DNA of 64,000 bases from Cohnella rhizoplanae (GCF_948329515.1 NZ_CAOJCN010000025.1:1-64000), one strand, 5' to 3'. Numbered from the stretch's first letter, positions 8,723 to 17,060 are shown. Program-made: numbers and translations. Notes: a model not told the origin generated them from the letters alone.

Positions 8723-9223
8723 ATGACAGCAAGACCTGAATTCCGTAACGACATGTCGATTGAGGAGATGGGCAAGGCCGGCAATCAGTATTTGGAATCA
8801 GCATGGAAGCCTTTATACGATTCGATGCATGAGCAATTAACGATCGCTTTTCTTGAAATAGAGGATGCTGCCTATGGGCTGTATCTGGACCGGTTGATGC
8901 CTGCGCTATTCGATGGCCTTGAGGAGGCTGGATTCGAAGCGACGGAGCCCCTCCGAGAGGATGACTTTGTCATCGGGAAACGCCTGCTATTCCGCAACTC
9001 GCTTGAAAAGTGGGGAACCGAGGACAAGAGGTCCAGAATTTTCTGGAATGTGATACGTCACAAGAATAATCAGCAGCCCATAGGCACCTTATTGACGGAA
9101 ATCCCCCATTCTCATCTGAAGTTCGATATTCCTGCGCCGCCTGTGCTCTATTCGCTTGAAGCGTGGGAGCGGGAACCCATCGCGCAAGGGATACGACGAA
9201 TCATGGCGTCCACGGAACGCTAG
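8723..9223 (+). CDS. Conserved-looking hypothetical cytoplasmic protein
   Basis: 166 residues, not recognised. The start ATG at 8723 has AAGGAGG 8 bases upstream, which favours it over upstream in-frame codons. The protein is acidic, has no signal peptide or membrane segment, and is predicted mostly helical in its first half (SIEEMGKAGNQYLESAWKPL, LTIAFLEIEDAAYGLYLDRL) with a more beta-rich second half (PIGTLLTEIPHSHLKFDIP). It is divergent from the two-HTH MerR regulator. Confidence 0.65.
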   Translation: MTARPEFRNDMSIEEMGKAGNQYLESAWKPLYDSMHEQLTIAFLEIEDAAYGLYLDRLMPALFDGLEEAGFEATEPLREDDFVIGKRLLFRNSLEKWGTEDKRSRIFWNVIRHKNNQQPIGTLLTEIPHSHLKFDIPAPPVLYSLEAWEREPIAQGIRRIMASTER

Positions 9224-9226
9224 CTC

Positions 9227-9250
9227 CGCGACAACAAGCTGCCATAATCA
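9227..9250. repeat. Half copy of the dispersed AACAAGCTGCC hairpin repeat
   Basis: The sequence around 9219-9244 (CGCTAGCTCcGCGACAACAAG) matches the left arm and flank of the full hairpin at 9931-9985, but the right arm is absent. It lies directly after the stop of the unknown gene ending at 9223 and is probably a decayed copy. Confidence 0.55.
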
Positions 9251-9351
9251 GCAATCCATGAGAAATCAGGACGTTGTTGGATGATAAAATGTAGATAGAA
9301 AGGAAGTTGTATATGTTCATTGGACACTGAAGAATGGGAGGGGTTATTGAA

Positions 9352-9909
9352 ATGGCTAAACTGATCTACCCCATTAACGTATCGTTGGATGGCTACATGG
9401 AGGACGAGCGCGGCAACAACGATTGGGGGGTCTCCGATGACGAGACTTATGCGTTCTGGACGGACTTCCAACGGACGATCGGCACCTACCTATACGGGCG
9501 TCGCATGTACGAGTCGATGGTGTACTGGGAGACGGCGGACGCCAGCCCCCAACAACCGGAGGAAGTGCGGGAATTCGCGCAGATCTGGCGAGCGGCCGAT
9601 AAGATCGTTTATTCCCGGACGCTTCAAGCGGCGTCAAGCGCCAAGACTCGGATCGAGCGCGAATTCGATCCTGATGCGATTCGGAGGCTGAAGTCGTCTT
9701 CAGGAGCCGACATGACGATTAGCGGTCCCGAGTTAGCTGGGCTGGCGATGAGCGCGGGACTCATCGACGAGTGTCATCTGCTGCTTAATCCGGTCGTCTT
9801 GGGTAGAGGCAAGCGAGCATTGCCCGACAACCTCCGCACGCGGCTCGAGCTGCTCGATGAGCGCCGCTTCCGAAGCGGCGTTGTTCATCTCCACTACCGC
9901 GTGATCTGA
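9352..9909 (+). CDS. Dihydrofolate reductase-like (RibD C-terminal domain) protein
   Basis: 185 residues from the ATG at 9352 (GGAGGGG upstream). It has the RibD_C/YyaP layout: N-terminal strand MAKLIYPINVSLDGYMEDE, LYGRRMYESMVYW, VYSRTL near residue 87, and a C-terminal GPELAGLAMSAGLIDECHLLL with GRGKRALP. Family members are NADPH-binding reductases of uncertain substrate and are not true folate enzymes in most cases. A similar protein is encoded at 48978-49529. Confidence 0.88.
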   Translation: MAKLIYPINVSLDGYMEDERGNNDWGVSDDETYAFWTDFQRTIGTYLYGRRMYESMVYWETADASPQQPEEVREFAQIWRAADKIVYSRTLQAASSAKTRIEREFDPDAIRRLKSSSGADMTISGPELAGLAMSAGLIDECHLLLNPVVLGRGKRALPDNLRTRLELLDERRFRSGVVHLHYRVI

Positions 9910-9930
9910 TCGCGACGCTAGACTGGAAAC

Positions 9931-9985
9931 GCTAGCTCAGCGACAAACAAGCTGCCGAGAAGATCGGCAGCTTGTTGAGCTGTGA
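9931..9985. repeat. Dispersed hairpin repeat, copy 1 (bidirectional terminator-like)
   Basis: Perfect 13-bp stem AACAAGCTGCCGA / TCGGCAGCTTGTT (9946-9958 and 9964-9976) with loop GAAGA, extended outside by AGCTCA/TGAGCT. It lies between the convergent DHFR-like and VCBS genes. There is no strong T-run, so termination may rely on the long stem. Near-identical copies are at 13221-13251 and 14485-14513. Confidence 0.75.
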
Positions 9986-10006
9986 GCATATCGTGTAAGG
10001 AATGTC

Positions 10007-10741
10007 TTAAAAAAGACTGATCAACTTCGAACCCAGTATGGCTACCGTCAATCTGGAGGAAACGAATCGATCGCCGTTCCATGTCAAAAGGTTCTCGACA
10101 TACCCTAACGTATCGGCGTTCGTCGTACCAATAATACGTTGTAGAGCAAGTAAATCGTAGCCCATGTTTCTCTCGTTCGTCACGATCGGATAGAGTCCGC
10201 CTAGCGCCAGAACCTCGCCCTGGACCGGCTGCTTCAGCTTGCCGTCATCATCGTAATATTGCGACAAATAGTCATAGCCCTTATGGCTAATGTCTATGGT
10301 GAATAACACGTCGAGCTGAGGATTACTGACGCTCACTTTGTAGAAGTCCTCGTAATTCACGTTGAACTTATACGCCTCGTTATACTTCTCAACGTCGAAC
10401 ATTTCGTAGAGAATATGGTTCTTGAAGGAATACAGATAGAAGCTCCCGTATCCCCCGCTCCCTCCGGTATCGATGCTCACTAAGATGTCCTGTACGCGAT
10501 CCTTGGAGAAGTCCCCAAGGAAAAGTCTGGCGTTGTATCCCGCATTGTTCGGAAGATTGACCGCCGTGCTGCGATTCGAATGTCCGTCTTGGATGATGAG
10601 CGTGATGCGATCGGCGAAGGGTCCATCGGATCGATTGCCGTATAGATATACGTTATCCAGGATGCCGTCCCCGCTGACGTCACCTTGCTTCGCATCGAGC
10701 AAGACAATGCTTCGTGAATGAGCGTGGTACAATCCCAACAT
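10007..10741 (-). CDS. VCBS/FG-GAP repeat-containing protein
   Basis: 244 residues. It contains calcium-binding-type repeat cores QGDVSGDGILDNVYLYG (residues about 19-35) and LFLGDFSKDRVQDILVSIDTG (about 73-93), as in VCBS/FG-GAP beta-propeller blades, followed by a long beta-rich part (SFYLYSF, YKVSV). An in-frame stop lies just upstream of the ATG at 10741, so this is the earliest ATG in the frame. No signal peptide is visible. The function is unknown; related proteins are common in Paenibacillus. A fragment of a paralogue lies at 14522-14610. Confidence 0.75.
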   Translation of the reverse strand: MLGLYHAHSRSIVLLDAKQGDVSGDGILDNVYLYGNRSDGPFADRITLIIQDGHSNRSTAVNLPNNAGYNARLFLGDFSKDRVQDILVSIDTGGSGGYGSFYLYSFKNHILYEMFDVEKYNEAYKFNVNYEDFYKVSVSNPQLDVLFTIDISHKGYDYLSQYYDDDGKLKQPVQGEVLALGGLYPIVTNERNMGYDLLALQRIIGTTNADTLGYVENLLTWNGDRFVSSRLTVAILGSKLISLF

Positions 10742-10906
10742 CCCCTATCCGCAGTCATATCCCTATGCCTACAGATATGTAGGTCGGTACCTAGCGGATT
10801 GTGCAGATGCCTATGGCCCATGACAATATGACTGGAGGGACTTGGGAGGCACAGAGAGAATAAATAAAGGTACTCACTTGAACGCGACGTTAAGGAGATT
10901 GGATAA

Positions 10907-11641
10907 ATGAAAGAAAAGGTTATTCAGGCGTACGACAGACTGGCTAAAGACTATGAAAAGCATGTCGATACAGAGAGCGGACATAACGCCTATTACGAAC
11001 GGCCAGCCATGATGGCGCTCTTGCCGACGGAAATGAATCAACTGTCCGTCCTGGATGCCGGCTGCGCCGCGGGATGGTATACGGAGCAGTTTCTAAAAAA
11101 AGGGGCGCATGTGACGGCGATTGATATTAGCCCTGAAATGGTCGAAGCCTGCAAACGGCGAGTCGGCGATAACGCAACCGTGCTCACCTGCGACTTAACG
11201 GATCGTCTACCGTTCCAGGATGAAGCCTTTGACCTTATCGTCAGTTCTTTAACCCTTCACTACATCGACGATTGGGTTCCCACCTTTCGTGAATTTCATC
11301 GTGTGCTGCGACCCGGGGGAAGCTTCGTTTTCTCCGTGCATCATCCCTTCATGGACTTTAGACATTTCGATCGCCCGGACTACTTCGCTCATGAGTTATT
11401 GACGGAGATATGGAACAAAAAAGAATCCGGTCCCGTGGAAGTCACTTTCTTCAGGAGACCCTTTCAAGAAATTATTAACGTAACTTCGGCACAGTTCATC
11501 CTGAACCAAATCATCGAACCCAGACCAAGCTTGGCATTCAAGGATAGGCCCGAGGCGAAGGATTGGTATGCGAAGTGGTTCGATCGTCTTGAGACGAATC
11601 CGCATTTTCTTATCGTGAAGGCTTGTAAATCGCGATCATGA
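10907..11641 (+). CDS. Class I SAM-dependent methyltransferase
   Basis: 244 residues. The SAM-binding motif I LDAGCAAGWYTEQFLKKGA is near residues 48-66, the acidic ribose-binding residue follows in VTAIDIS, and the post-motifs LPFQDEAFDLIVSSLTLHY and LRPGGSFVFSVHHP are present. This is the Methyltransf_11/25 layout of small-molecule methyltransferases (UbiE/biotin-synthesis BioC-like). The substrate cannot be read from the sequence. The ATG has AAGGAG 8 bases upstream. It is convergent with the sigma factor gene. Confidence 0.88.
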   Translation: MKEKVIQAYDRLAKDYEKHVDTESGHNAYYERPAMMALLPTEMNQLSVLDAGCAAGWYTEQFLKKGAHVTAIDISPEMVEACKRRVGDNATVLTCDLTDRLPFQDEAFDLIVSSLTLHYIDDWVPTFREFHRVLRPGGSFVFSVHHPFMDFRHFDRPDYFAHELLTEIWNKKESGPVEVTFFRRPFQEIINVTSAQFILNQIIEPRPSLAFKDRPEAKDWYAKWFDRLETNPHFLIVKACKSRS

Positions 11642-11657
11642 AGCAGACTTCAGCCCA

Positions 11658-12548
11658 TCAATCGTCCATAGCGGCCATGTCGAGTTCGCGAAGACGCGCC
11701 TGGTCGGCAATCATGCCGATCTCGGTGATTCTGCCATCATCCGCAACCGTGAATTCGAGAATGAATATCGGTTGATCCAAATTACCCGCGATGACGCCCG
11801 CCGATCCGTTCACGAGCACCGTCTGCATACTCCGGGCACGGCGCGCGAATTGCCCGATCTGCTCGGCCACGCCCTCCGAACCGCGGACCACCGGCACGTT
11901 GGCGACTGGCGGGAATGCAGGATCGTTATGAAGTACCACATTCGGGTCCAATACCGAGAGCAGTCTCTCGAAGTCTCCATTTCGTGCTGCGGCGAGGAAG
12001 GCATCGACAAGCTCCCCTTTCAGCTGAGCCCTCCCCGTTTCCGAAGGCAACGCGTTACCCTGAACTCGGCGACGGGCGCGGCTCGCCAGCTGTGTCGCTG
12101 CGGCTTCGTTGCGTCCCATAATGAGCGCGATCTCTGAGAACGACAAGGCGAATATATCGTGAAGCACGAAAGCGACGCGTTCGGCGGGGGTTAATTTCTC
12201 GAGGACAACGAGCATCGCGAATCCCACGGAATCGGCCGTCAGCGCTTCATGCTCGGGATCGCTCCCATCATGAAGACCGGCAACCGGTTCAGGCGCGCTG
12301 GACATAACAAGCTCCTCGCGCCTCGATCTGCGCGTTCGCAGCATATCCAGACATACCCGCGAGACAATGGTCGTCAGCCATCCCCCCATATTCTCGACTT
12401 CTCCCGTATTCGTACGGGTAAGACGGATCCAAGACTCCTGCACGGCGTCATCCGCTTCGCTCCGCGATCCGAGCATCCTGTAAGCTACAGCCTGCAAATG
12501 ATGCCGTTGTGTCTCGAATTGTTCAGCAAGCCAGTTGCGATCGTTCAT
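11658..12548 (-). CDS. ECF41-type RNA polymerase sigma factor with SnoaL-like C-terminal domain
   Basis: 296 residues. Sigma2 is at about 10-75 (YRMLGSRSEADDAVQESWIRL), sigma4 at about 115-165 (LTPAERVAFVLHDIFALSFSEIALIMGR), and a C-terminal SnoaL-like extension at about 175-290 (VDAFLAAARNGDFERLLSVLDPNVVLHND). This fused extension defines ECF41-like sigma factors, where it controls activity in place of an anti-sigma factor. Both this gene and the divergent VOC gene have GTCACA-N16-CGAC upstream, matching the known ECF41 promoter type closely, so it probably activates itself and its neighbour. Confidence 0.93.
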   Translation of the reverse strand: MNDRNWLAEQFETQRHHLQAVAYRMLGSRSEADDAVQESWIRLTRTNTGEVENMGGWLTTIVSRVCLDMLRTRRSRREELVMSSAPEPVAGLHDGSDPEHEALTADSVGFAMLVVLEKLTPAERVAFVLHDIFALSFSEIALIMGRNEAAATQLASRARRRVQGNALPSETGRAQLKGELVDAFLAAARNGDFERLLSVLDPNVVLHNDPAFPPVANVPVVRGSEGVAEQIGQFARRARSMQTVLVNGSAGVIAGNLDQPIFILEFTVADDGRITEIGMIADQARLRELDMAAMDD

Positions 12549-12591
12549 GCGCCGCCTTCCCTCCCTTTGCTTCTTCTCTATTTACTTATTT

Positions 12592-12617
12592 GTCGTAAGA
12601 GATGATGGATTTGTGAC
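12592..12617 (-). promoter_or_regulatory. Candidate ECF41 promoter for the sigma factor gene itself
   Basis: On the minus strand: GTCACA (12617-12612), 16-base spacer, CGAC (12595-12592), about 44 bp upstream of the sigma gene start. It resembles the reported ECF41 consensus TGTCACA-N16-CGTC, with CGAC at the -10. Confidence 0.7.
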
Positions 12618-12658
12618 GGACATTTCTCTTTCTTAATAAAATCCTTTTCGTCCCTTGC

Positions 12659-12685
12659 TGTCACATTCCTCTCGTGGCTTACGAC
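12659..12685 (+). promoter_or_regulatory. Candidate ECF41 promoter for the VOC gene
   Basis: TGTCACA (12659-12665), 16-base spacer, CGAC (12682-12685). It has the same elements and spacing as the divergent promoter of the sigma gene and lies 87 bp before the VOC start. Confidence 0.7.
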
Positions 12686-12772
12686 ATAGTCAGTGACAAG
12701 GGAAACCGGACGATGGGAGAGAAGCGTCATTCGGTTGTCCGTTGGACACTTTGAATCCAGGAGATGATTGTT

Positions 12773-13198
12773 GTGAGTACGAATTTGATCCCTTTTCTTG
12801 AGATGAACGGAAGCGCGAATGAAGCCATCGAATTATATGTAAAGGCGCTGGATGCCGAGGTCGCCTATATGCTTCGATATGGAGACACGCCGGAAAATCC
12901 GGAAGCGCCGCTGCCGCCGGAAAAGAAGGACTGGGTGAATTACGCCGTCTTGAAGATCGGCGACTCCGAACTGCAGATGACCGATCAGGTGACCGGAAGC
13001 ACCTACGAGAAGGGAACGCAGATCACCATCGTCGTTCAAACCGACGACAAAGAAAAAGCTACCCGGTACTTCGATGCATTGAAGCAAGGCGGTCGCGTGA
13101 ACGACCCGCTGCAAGCAAGCTTCTTCAGCCCCGCTTACGGTAATGTAACGGATAGGTTCGGTATCACGTTCCGGATCCTGACCAAAGGACGTCAGTGA
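12773..13198 (+). CDS. PhnB-like VOC family protein, probable ECF41 target
   Basis: 141 residues from the GTG at 12773 (AGGAG nine bases upstream; the ATG at 12764 is too close to it). The protein has the PhnB/YjdN layout: STNLIPFLEMNGSANEAIELY at the N-terminus, KIGDSELQMTD in the middle and SPAYGNVTDRFGITFRI at the end. These proteins share the glyoxalase fold but often lack a full metal site, and their biochemical role is mostly undefined. The upstream ECF41-type promoter ties its expression to the neighbouring sigma factor. Confidence 0.88.
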   Translation: MSTNLIPFLEMNGSANEAIELYVKALDAEVAYMLRYGDTPENPEAPLPPEKKDWVNYAVLKIGDSELQMTDQVTGSTYEKGTQITIVVQTDDKEKATRYFDALKQGGRVNDPLQASFFSPAYGNVTDRFGITFRILTKGRQ

Positions 13199-13220
13199 TC
13201 TGTCAATCCGCGCAAACGAC

Positions 13221-13251
13221 AACAAGCTGCCGAGAAGTTCGGCAGCTTGTT
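13221..13251. repeat. Dispersed hairpin repeat, copy 2
   Basis: AACAAGCTGCCGA, loop GAAGT, TCGGCAGCTTGTT: identical stem to copy 1. It lies between the convergent VOC and cupin genes, so it could terminate transcripts from both sides. Confidence 0.75.
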
Positions 13252-13296
13252 GAGCTATGGGCAAAGATCACGTACCGCATCGTAAGGTTGATACGC

Positions 13297-13911
13297 CTAG
13301 CGCATGCCCTCGGCCGCCGTCGCAGCCGCCTTCGTGGGATGAACGGTACCGAAAGGATGCTGCGGCGGAGCATAGATGACGTATACCTTCAGCGGCGCGC
13401 TGCCCGTATTGTTCACATTGTGCCAGGTGCCGGCGGGGACCATTACCGCATCGCCTTCGGCGGCCGCGACCTCGTAATCCAGCCGATCCTTGGTCTTCCC
13501 CATCTGTACGAGCCCCTGTCCCGCTTCGATCCGGATGAATTGATCCGTGTGCGGGTGCACCTCCAGACCGATGTCGCTGCCGGCGGGGATGCTCATCACG
13601 GTCACCTGGAAGTGCTCGCCCGTCCATAGGGCCGTACGGAACGTATCGTTCTGCTCCGTCGCCTTTTCAATGTTGATGACCAGCGGTTGTTTGCCATAAT
13701 CCTTGATGGCCATCCCGGCTTCGGGCTGCGAGCTGAACCGCTCGTAGCTGAAAGGAAAGGGATACGCCGGTTGGTAGGGATACACCGGCTGGTAATAGGG
13801 GGAGTTGCAGTTGCTGCGATACGGCTGCTGGTACAGCTGCCATACATATTGGGCATACGCCGGGTTCGGATAGGCTTGAGGCAGAGCTTGCGGAGCTTGC
13901 ATTGTGTTCAT
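13297..13911 (-). CDS. Cupin-domain protein with Tyr/Pro-rich N-terminus, spore-coat-like
   Basis: 204 residues. The first 60 are rich in Tyr, Pro and Gln (YPNPAYAQYVWQLYQQPY, YYQPVYPYQPAYPF), a composition typical of spore coat proteins. Residues about 95-185 form a cupin: motif 1 GLEVHPHTDQFIRIEAG with two His and a Glu ligand, motif 2 GDAVMVPAGTWHNVNNTG with the final His. Mn- or Fe-dependent function is possible. Similar proteins are found in Paenibacillaceae; a role in the coat is inferred from composition only. Confidence 0.82.
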   Translation of the reverse strand: MNTMQAPQALPQAYPNPAYAQYVWQLYQQPYRSNCNSPYYQPVYPYQPAYPFPFSYERFSSQPEAGMAIKDYGKQPLVINIEKATEQNDTFRTALWTGEHFQVTVMSIPAGSDIGLEVHPHTDQFIRIEAGQGLVQMGKTKDRLDYEVAAAEGDAVMVPAGTWHNVNNTGSAPLKVYVIYAPPQHPFGTVHPTKAAATAAEGMR

Positions 13912-14145
13912 CCCTCCATGCTTAGATCGTTCATCCTATGCCCGGCATGGGCAAACGTACCTTGAACGCCCCAGAGGCATGGTTAAGCCTATCGTTATTA
14001 CCGCTTTCCTCTAAGTAATCCTTGGCCCTCTCGATGAGCTTGAAGTGACGATTAAACGCCAGCCCCCCTCTTCGATTGAGAACTTAGCGCTGGGCATATG
14101 CATAGTATGGATGGCGGCGATATTCGGATTTGCGGAGGTCATGGG

Positions 14146-14451
14146 ATGAGTTATCAATATCCGGCAACGCACGAACATGTTCTATTTCAAGCAGACCCTA
14201 ATGCAGTCACGACTTTAAGGTCTATTCGGGATCGGATCTATCACGTGTCCAGCACGCATGTCGATCGGCGAGTTCGTGTCCAAACCTTAGACGGCAATAT
14301 CTACGAAGGCACGATCGTACATGTCGATCGCGGACACGTTTATTTGAAGGTATCGCCTCCCTCAGGACAACGAGCCTTCTTTGGTCCAAGCGAGGCGGCG
14401 ATTCTTACTTTAGTACTCTTCGAATTGCTTGTCATCGTGTTATTGGCATAA
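14146..14451 (+). CDS. Small Sm-like-fold protein with C-terminal membrane helix
   Basis: 101 residues from the ATG at 14146 (GCGGAGG seven bases upstream). Residues 38-70 (VDRRVRVQTLDGNIYEGTIV...VYLKV) look like an LSm-type beta-barrel segment. Residues 84-101 are strongly hydrophobic (AILTLVLFELLVIVLLA) and could anchor the protein. A paralogue with the same order of parts is at 24751-24987. Function unknown; such short proteins are common in spore formers. Confidence 0.7.
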   Translation: MSYQYPATHEHVLFQADPNAVTTLRSIRDRIYHVSSTHVDRRVRVQTLDGNIYEGTIVHVDRGHVYLKVSPPSGQRAFFGPSEAAILTLVLFELLVIVLLA

Positions 14452-14484
14452 AAGCAAGGTAACGGAAAACGATAGCCCATCGAC

Positions 14485-14513
14485 AACAAGCTGCCGACAA
14501 TGTCGGCAGCTTG
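14485..14513. repeat. Dispersed hairpin repeat, copy 3
   Basis: CAAGCTGCCGA, loop CAATG, TCGGCAGCTTG. It lies between the convergent Sm-like gene and the VCBS remnant and UvrA-like gene, the same setting as copies 1 and 2. Confidence 0.7.
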
Positions 14514-14521
14514 ATGAGCTA

Positions 14522-14610
14522 GAAAAGGCAGATTAACTTCGTCCTCAGGATGGCTACTGACCATCGTGGGGAGGATGCAATGCGCCTAGCGCAAGAACCT
14601 TAGTCCGCCG
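14522..14610 (-). pseudogene. Relic of a second VCBS-protein gene
   Basis: 14522-14578 (AGATTAACTTCG...ATGGCTAC) resembles the 3' end of the VCBS gene at 10015-10070. 14580-14605 (CGCCTAGCGCAAGAACCT) resembles an internal part near 10196-10222. About 130 bp between them is missing. It sits right beside a hairpin copy, as the intact gene does, so hairpin plus gene was probably duplicated as one block and then decayed. Confidence 0.55.
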
Positions 14611-14629
14611 CTGTTGTCATTCAACAACG

Positions 14630-16894
14630 TTAGTTAAGTCCCTCGCTCTTGCGCAAATACGCCCCCGTAATCGAATGCTCGGCCGCAGCCAGCTGAGCCG
14701 GCGTGCCTTCGAATACAACTCGGCCGCCCCGGTGGCCGCCTTCGGGTCCGATGTCGATGATCCAGTCCGCGCGCTTGATCACGTCCAGGTTGTGTTCGAT
14801 GACCACCACCGTGTTGCCCCCGTCGACCAGGCGGTCCATGATGTCCATCAGACGGGAGATATCGGACATATGCAGTCCGGTCGTCGGCTCGTCCATGACG
14901 TAGAGGCTGCCTTCCTTGTGAAGCTCTCCCGCCAGCTTGATGCGTTGGCATTCTCCGCCCGACAGGGTGCTCAGCGGCTGGCCCAGCGTCACGTATCCGA
15001 GTCCTACCTCCTCCAGCGTCCGCATCTGACGGAGCAGCGCCTTCCCGCTGAAGAACGCCGCGGCTTCCCGTACCGTCATCGCGAGGACGTCGCTGATGGA
15101 TTTCCCGTTCAATCGGTACTGCAGCACCTCCTCGCTGAACCGCTTGCCCCCGCATACCTCGCAGGTCGTCCTTATCGGCTCGAGAAACGCCAAATCCATG
15201 TAGATCATCCCAAGACCCTGACAGTTGGCGCAGGCGCCCTTGGCGTTGAAGCTGAACAGGGACGCGCTCACCCGGTTGGCTGCCGCGAACAGCCGGCGGA
15301 TCTCGTCCATCACGCCCGTGTAGGTCGCCGGATTGGAGCGGATGGACGCGCCCACGGGCGACTGATCGATGACGATCGCTTCCGGATGCGACGGCAGGAA
15401 TGCGCCGTTAATCAGCGTGCTTTTGCCCGAGCCGGCGACTCCCGTGACCACGGTCAGCACGCCGACGGGGATATCGACGGTCACGTTCTTCAGATTGTGC
15501 AGGCTGGCGCCGGCTACGGTCATCCGGCCCTTGGGCGACCTGGTCGACGTTTTCAAGGGCAGACTTTGCTTCAAGTACCGTCCTGTCAACGTATCCGCGC
15601 GGAGCAAGCCCGCATAGTCGCCCTCGTAGACGATCTCTCCGCCGCGGGTGCCCGCATGAGGTCCGACATCGATGATATGATCGGCGATCTTCATGACTTC
15701 GCGGTCGTGCTCGACGACCAGGACGGTATTCCCTTTGTCCCGGAGCCGGCGCAGCATGCCGTTCAGACGATGGACGTCCCGCGGATGCAGTCCGACGCTC
15801 GGTTCATCGAAAATGTAGATCATGTCGGTGAGACTGCTGCTCAGATGCCGGACCATCTTGATGCGCTGCGACTCCCCGCCCGACAAGGTCGCGGTTGGAC
15901 GGTCCAGACTCAGATACGCCAGCCCGATAGAGATCAGATGGTTCAACCGGATACATATCCCGTCGATCATCGGACCGGCGACGGGGTCCCGGATGGCGTC
16001 GATCATGCGTATGAGCTCGCCGATCTCCATCGCCGCGCACTCCGCGATGTTGTATCCGTTAATCCGGCAGCCCAGGGCCGCTTGATTCAACCTGCTTCCC
16101 CCGCAAAGGCTGCACTCGTTATAGGAGAGGAAGCGGTCCAAGGTCTCGCGTTTGGCATCCGACATCTCGCTGCTGTCCCGCTTTAAGTACAGACGGGTGA
16201 GCTTGGGCAGCAGACCCTCGTAATCCGATTCGATGTCGCCGCCTTTGGTGCGGTAGACGATCTTGCTCTCTTTGCCGTGGAGGAGAGTCTCCCACTCAGC
16301 GGGCGTATAGTCGGCAAGCCGCTTGTCGTTTTCGAACAAGCCGGAGTAGGTGTACGTGTTCAAGTACCAGCTTCCCGTTTTAAATACGGGGAACAGGATG
16401 GCCCCTTCATTCAGCGACTTGGACCTGTCGAACAGCTTGTCCACATCGAACTGCACCACCTGTCCGACGCCCGAGCATGCAGGGCACATGCCGGCCGGGT
16501 CGTTGAACGAGAAGACATGCGATTGGCCGGCAAACGGTTGGCCGATTCTGGAGAACAGCAGCCGGAGCATCGCATAAATATCGGTGATCGTGCCGACCGT
16601 CGAGCGGGAGCTGCCGCCGAGCCGTCGCTGGTCGATCACGACCGCCGTCGACAAGTTCTCGATGAGATCGGTATCCGGCTGGCTGAACCGGGGCAGCCGA
16701 TTGCGGATGAATGCGGTAAACGTCTCATTCAGCTGCCTCTGCGCTTCTGCGCTGATCGTGTCGAATACCAAGGAAGATTTTCCCGAGCCCGAGACGCCGG
16801 TGAAAACGGTGATTTTCCGCTTCGGGATGCGGACATTCACGTTCTTCAGGTTATTCTCTCGCGCGCCTTTGATAATGATCGATTCGACGTCCAT
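14630..16894 (-). CDS. UvrA-like ABC ATPase (short UvrA paralogue)
   Basis: 754 residues, shorter than the roughly 940-955 of housekeeping UvrA. There are two ABC units: Walker A GVSGSGKSS (33-41) and GVAGSGKST in the second half, signatures LSGGESQRIK and LSGGECQRIK, and DEPSVGLHPRD and DEPTTGLHMSD. Cys-pair zinc modules are present (CPACSGVGQ, CSLCGGSRLN, CANCQGLG, CEVCGGKR). The UvrB-binding and insertion domains seem shortened, as in the UvrA2/drug-resistance-type branch. It may bind damaged or drug-bound DNA. The ATG at 16894 has GAGGTGG ten bases upstream; a GTG three codons earlier overlaps that site and is less likely. Confidence 0.9.
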   Translation of the reverse strand: MDVESIIIKGARENNLKNVNVRIPKRKITVFTGVSGSGKSSLVFDTISAEAQRQLNETFTAFIRNRLPRFSQPDTDLIENLSTAVVIDQRRLGGSSRSTVGTITDIYAMLRLLFSRIGQPFAGQSHVFSFNDPAGMCPACSGVGQVVQFDVDKLFDRSKSLNEGAILFPVFKTGSWYLNTYTYSGLFENDKRLADYTPAEWETLLHGKESKIVYRTKGGDIESDYEGLLPKLTRLYLKRDSSEMSDAKRETLDRFLSYNECSLCGGSRLNQAALGCRINGYNIAECAAMEIGELIRMIDAIRDPVAGPMIDGICIRLNHLISIGLAYLSLDRPTATLSGGESQRIKMVRHLSSSLTDMIYIFDEPSVGLHPRDVHRLNGMLRRLRDKGNTVLVVEHDREVMKIADHIIDVGPHAGTRGGEIVYEGDYAGLLRADTLTGRYLKQSLPLKTSTRSPKGRMTVAGASLHNLKNVTVDIPVGVLTVVTGVAGSGKSTLINGAFLPSHPEAIVIDQSPVGASIRSNPATYTGVMDEIRRLFAAANRVSASLFSFNAKGACANCQGLGMIYMDLAFLEPIRTTCEVCGGKRFSEEVLQYRLNGKSISDVLAMTVREAAAFFSGKALLRQMRTLEEVGLGYVTLGQPLSTLSGGECQRIKLAGELHKEGSLYVMDEPTTGLHMSDISRLMDIMDRLVDGGNTVVVIEHNLDVIKRADWIIDIGPEGGHRGGRVVFEGTPAQLAAAEHSITGAYLRKSEGLN

Positions 16895-16975
16895 ACACGC
16901 CACCTCGGATTCTGGTTTTCTTCGCAGTATACCGGCATAATCATGACAACCTCTGTCATAATAGACGTTCTCTTC

Positions 16976-17031
16976 AAAAAAAATCGCCCCGGCGCATCTA
17001 GTTTAGCTAGACGCGTTGGGGGCTATTTTTT
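16976..17031. terminator. Strong bidirectional-type terminator
   Basis: A-run, GCCCC, nested stem (TCTAG/CTAGA), GGGGGC, then a T-run. It lies 30 bp downstream of the minus-strand SDR gene and upstream of the UvrA-like gene, so it mainly ends the SDR transcript. Confidence 0.8.
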
Positions 17032-17060
17032 GACGTATGCTCTTCCGGGTCAATCCTGCC

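Noticed and set aside
10742..10820. Plus-strand peptide rich in Tyr/Pro (PYPQSYPYAYRY) resembling a coat protein
   Set aside because: Short, interrupted by a stop, with no start or ribosome site; it lies in the leader of the minus-strand VCBS gene and seems to be chance.
14675..16186. Long plus-strand frame (503 codons) opposite the UvrA-like gene
   Set aside because: No recognisable domain or start signal; the opposite strand carries intact Walker and signature motifs.
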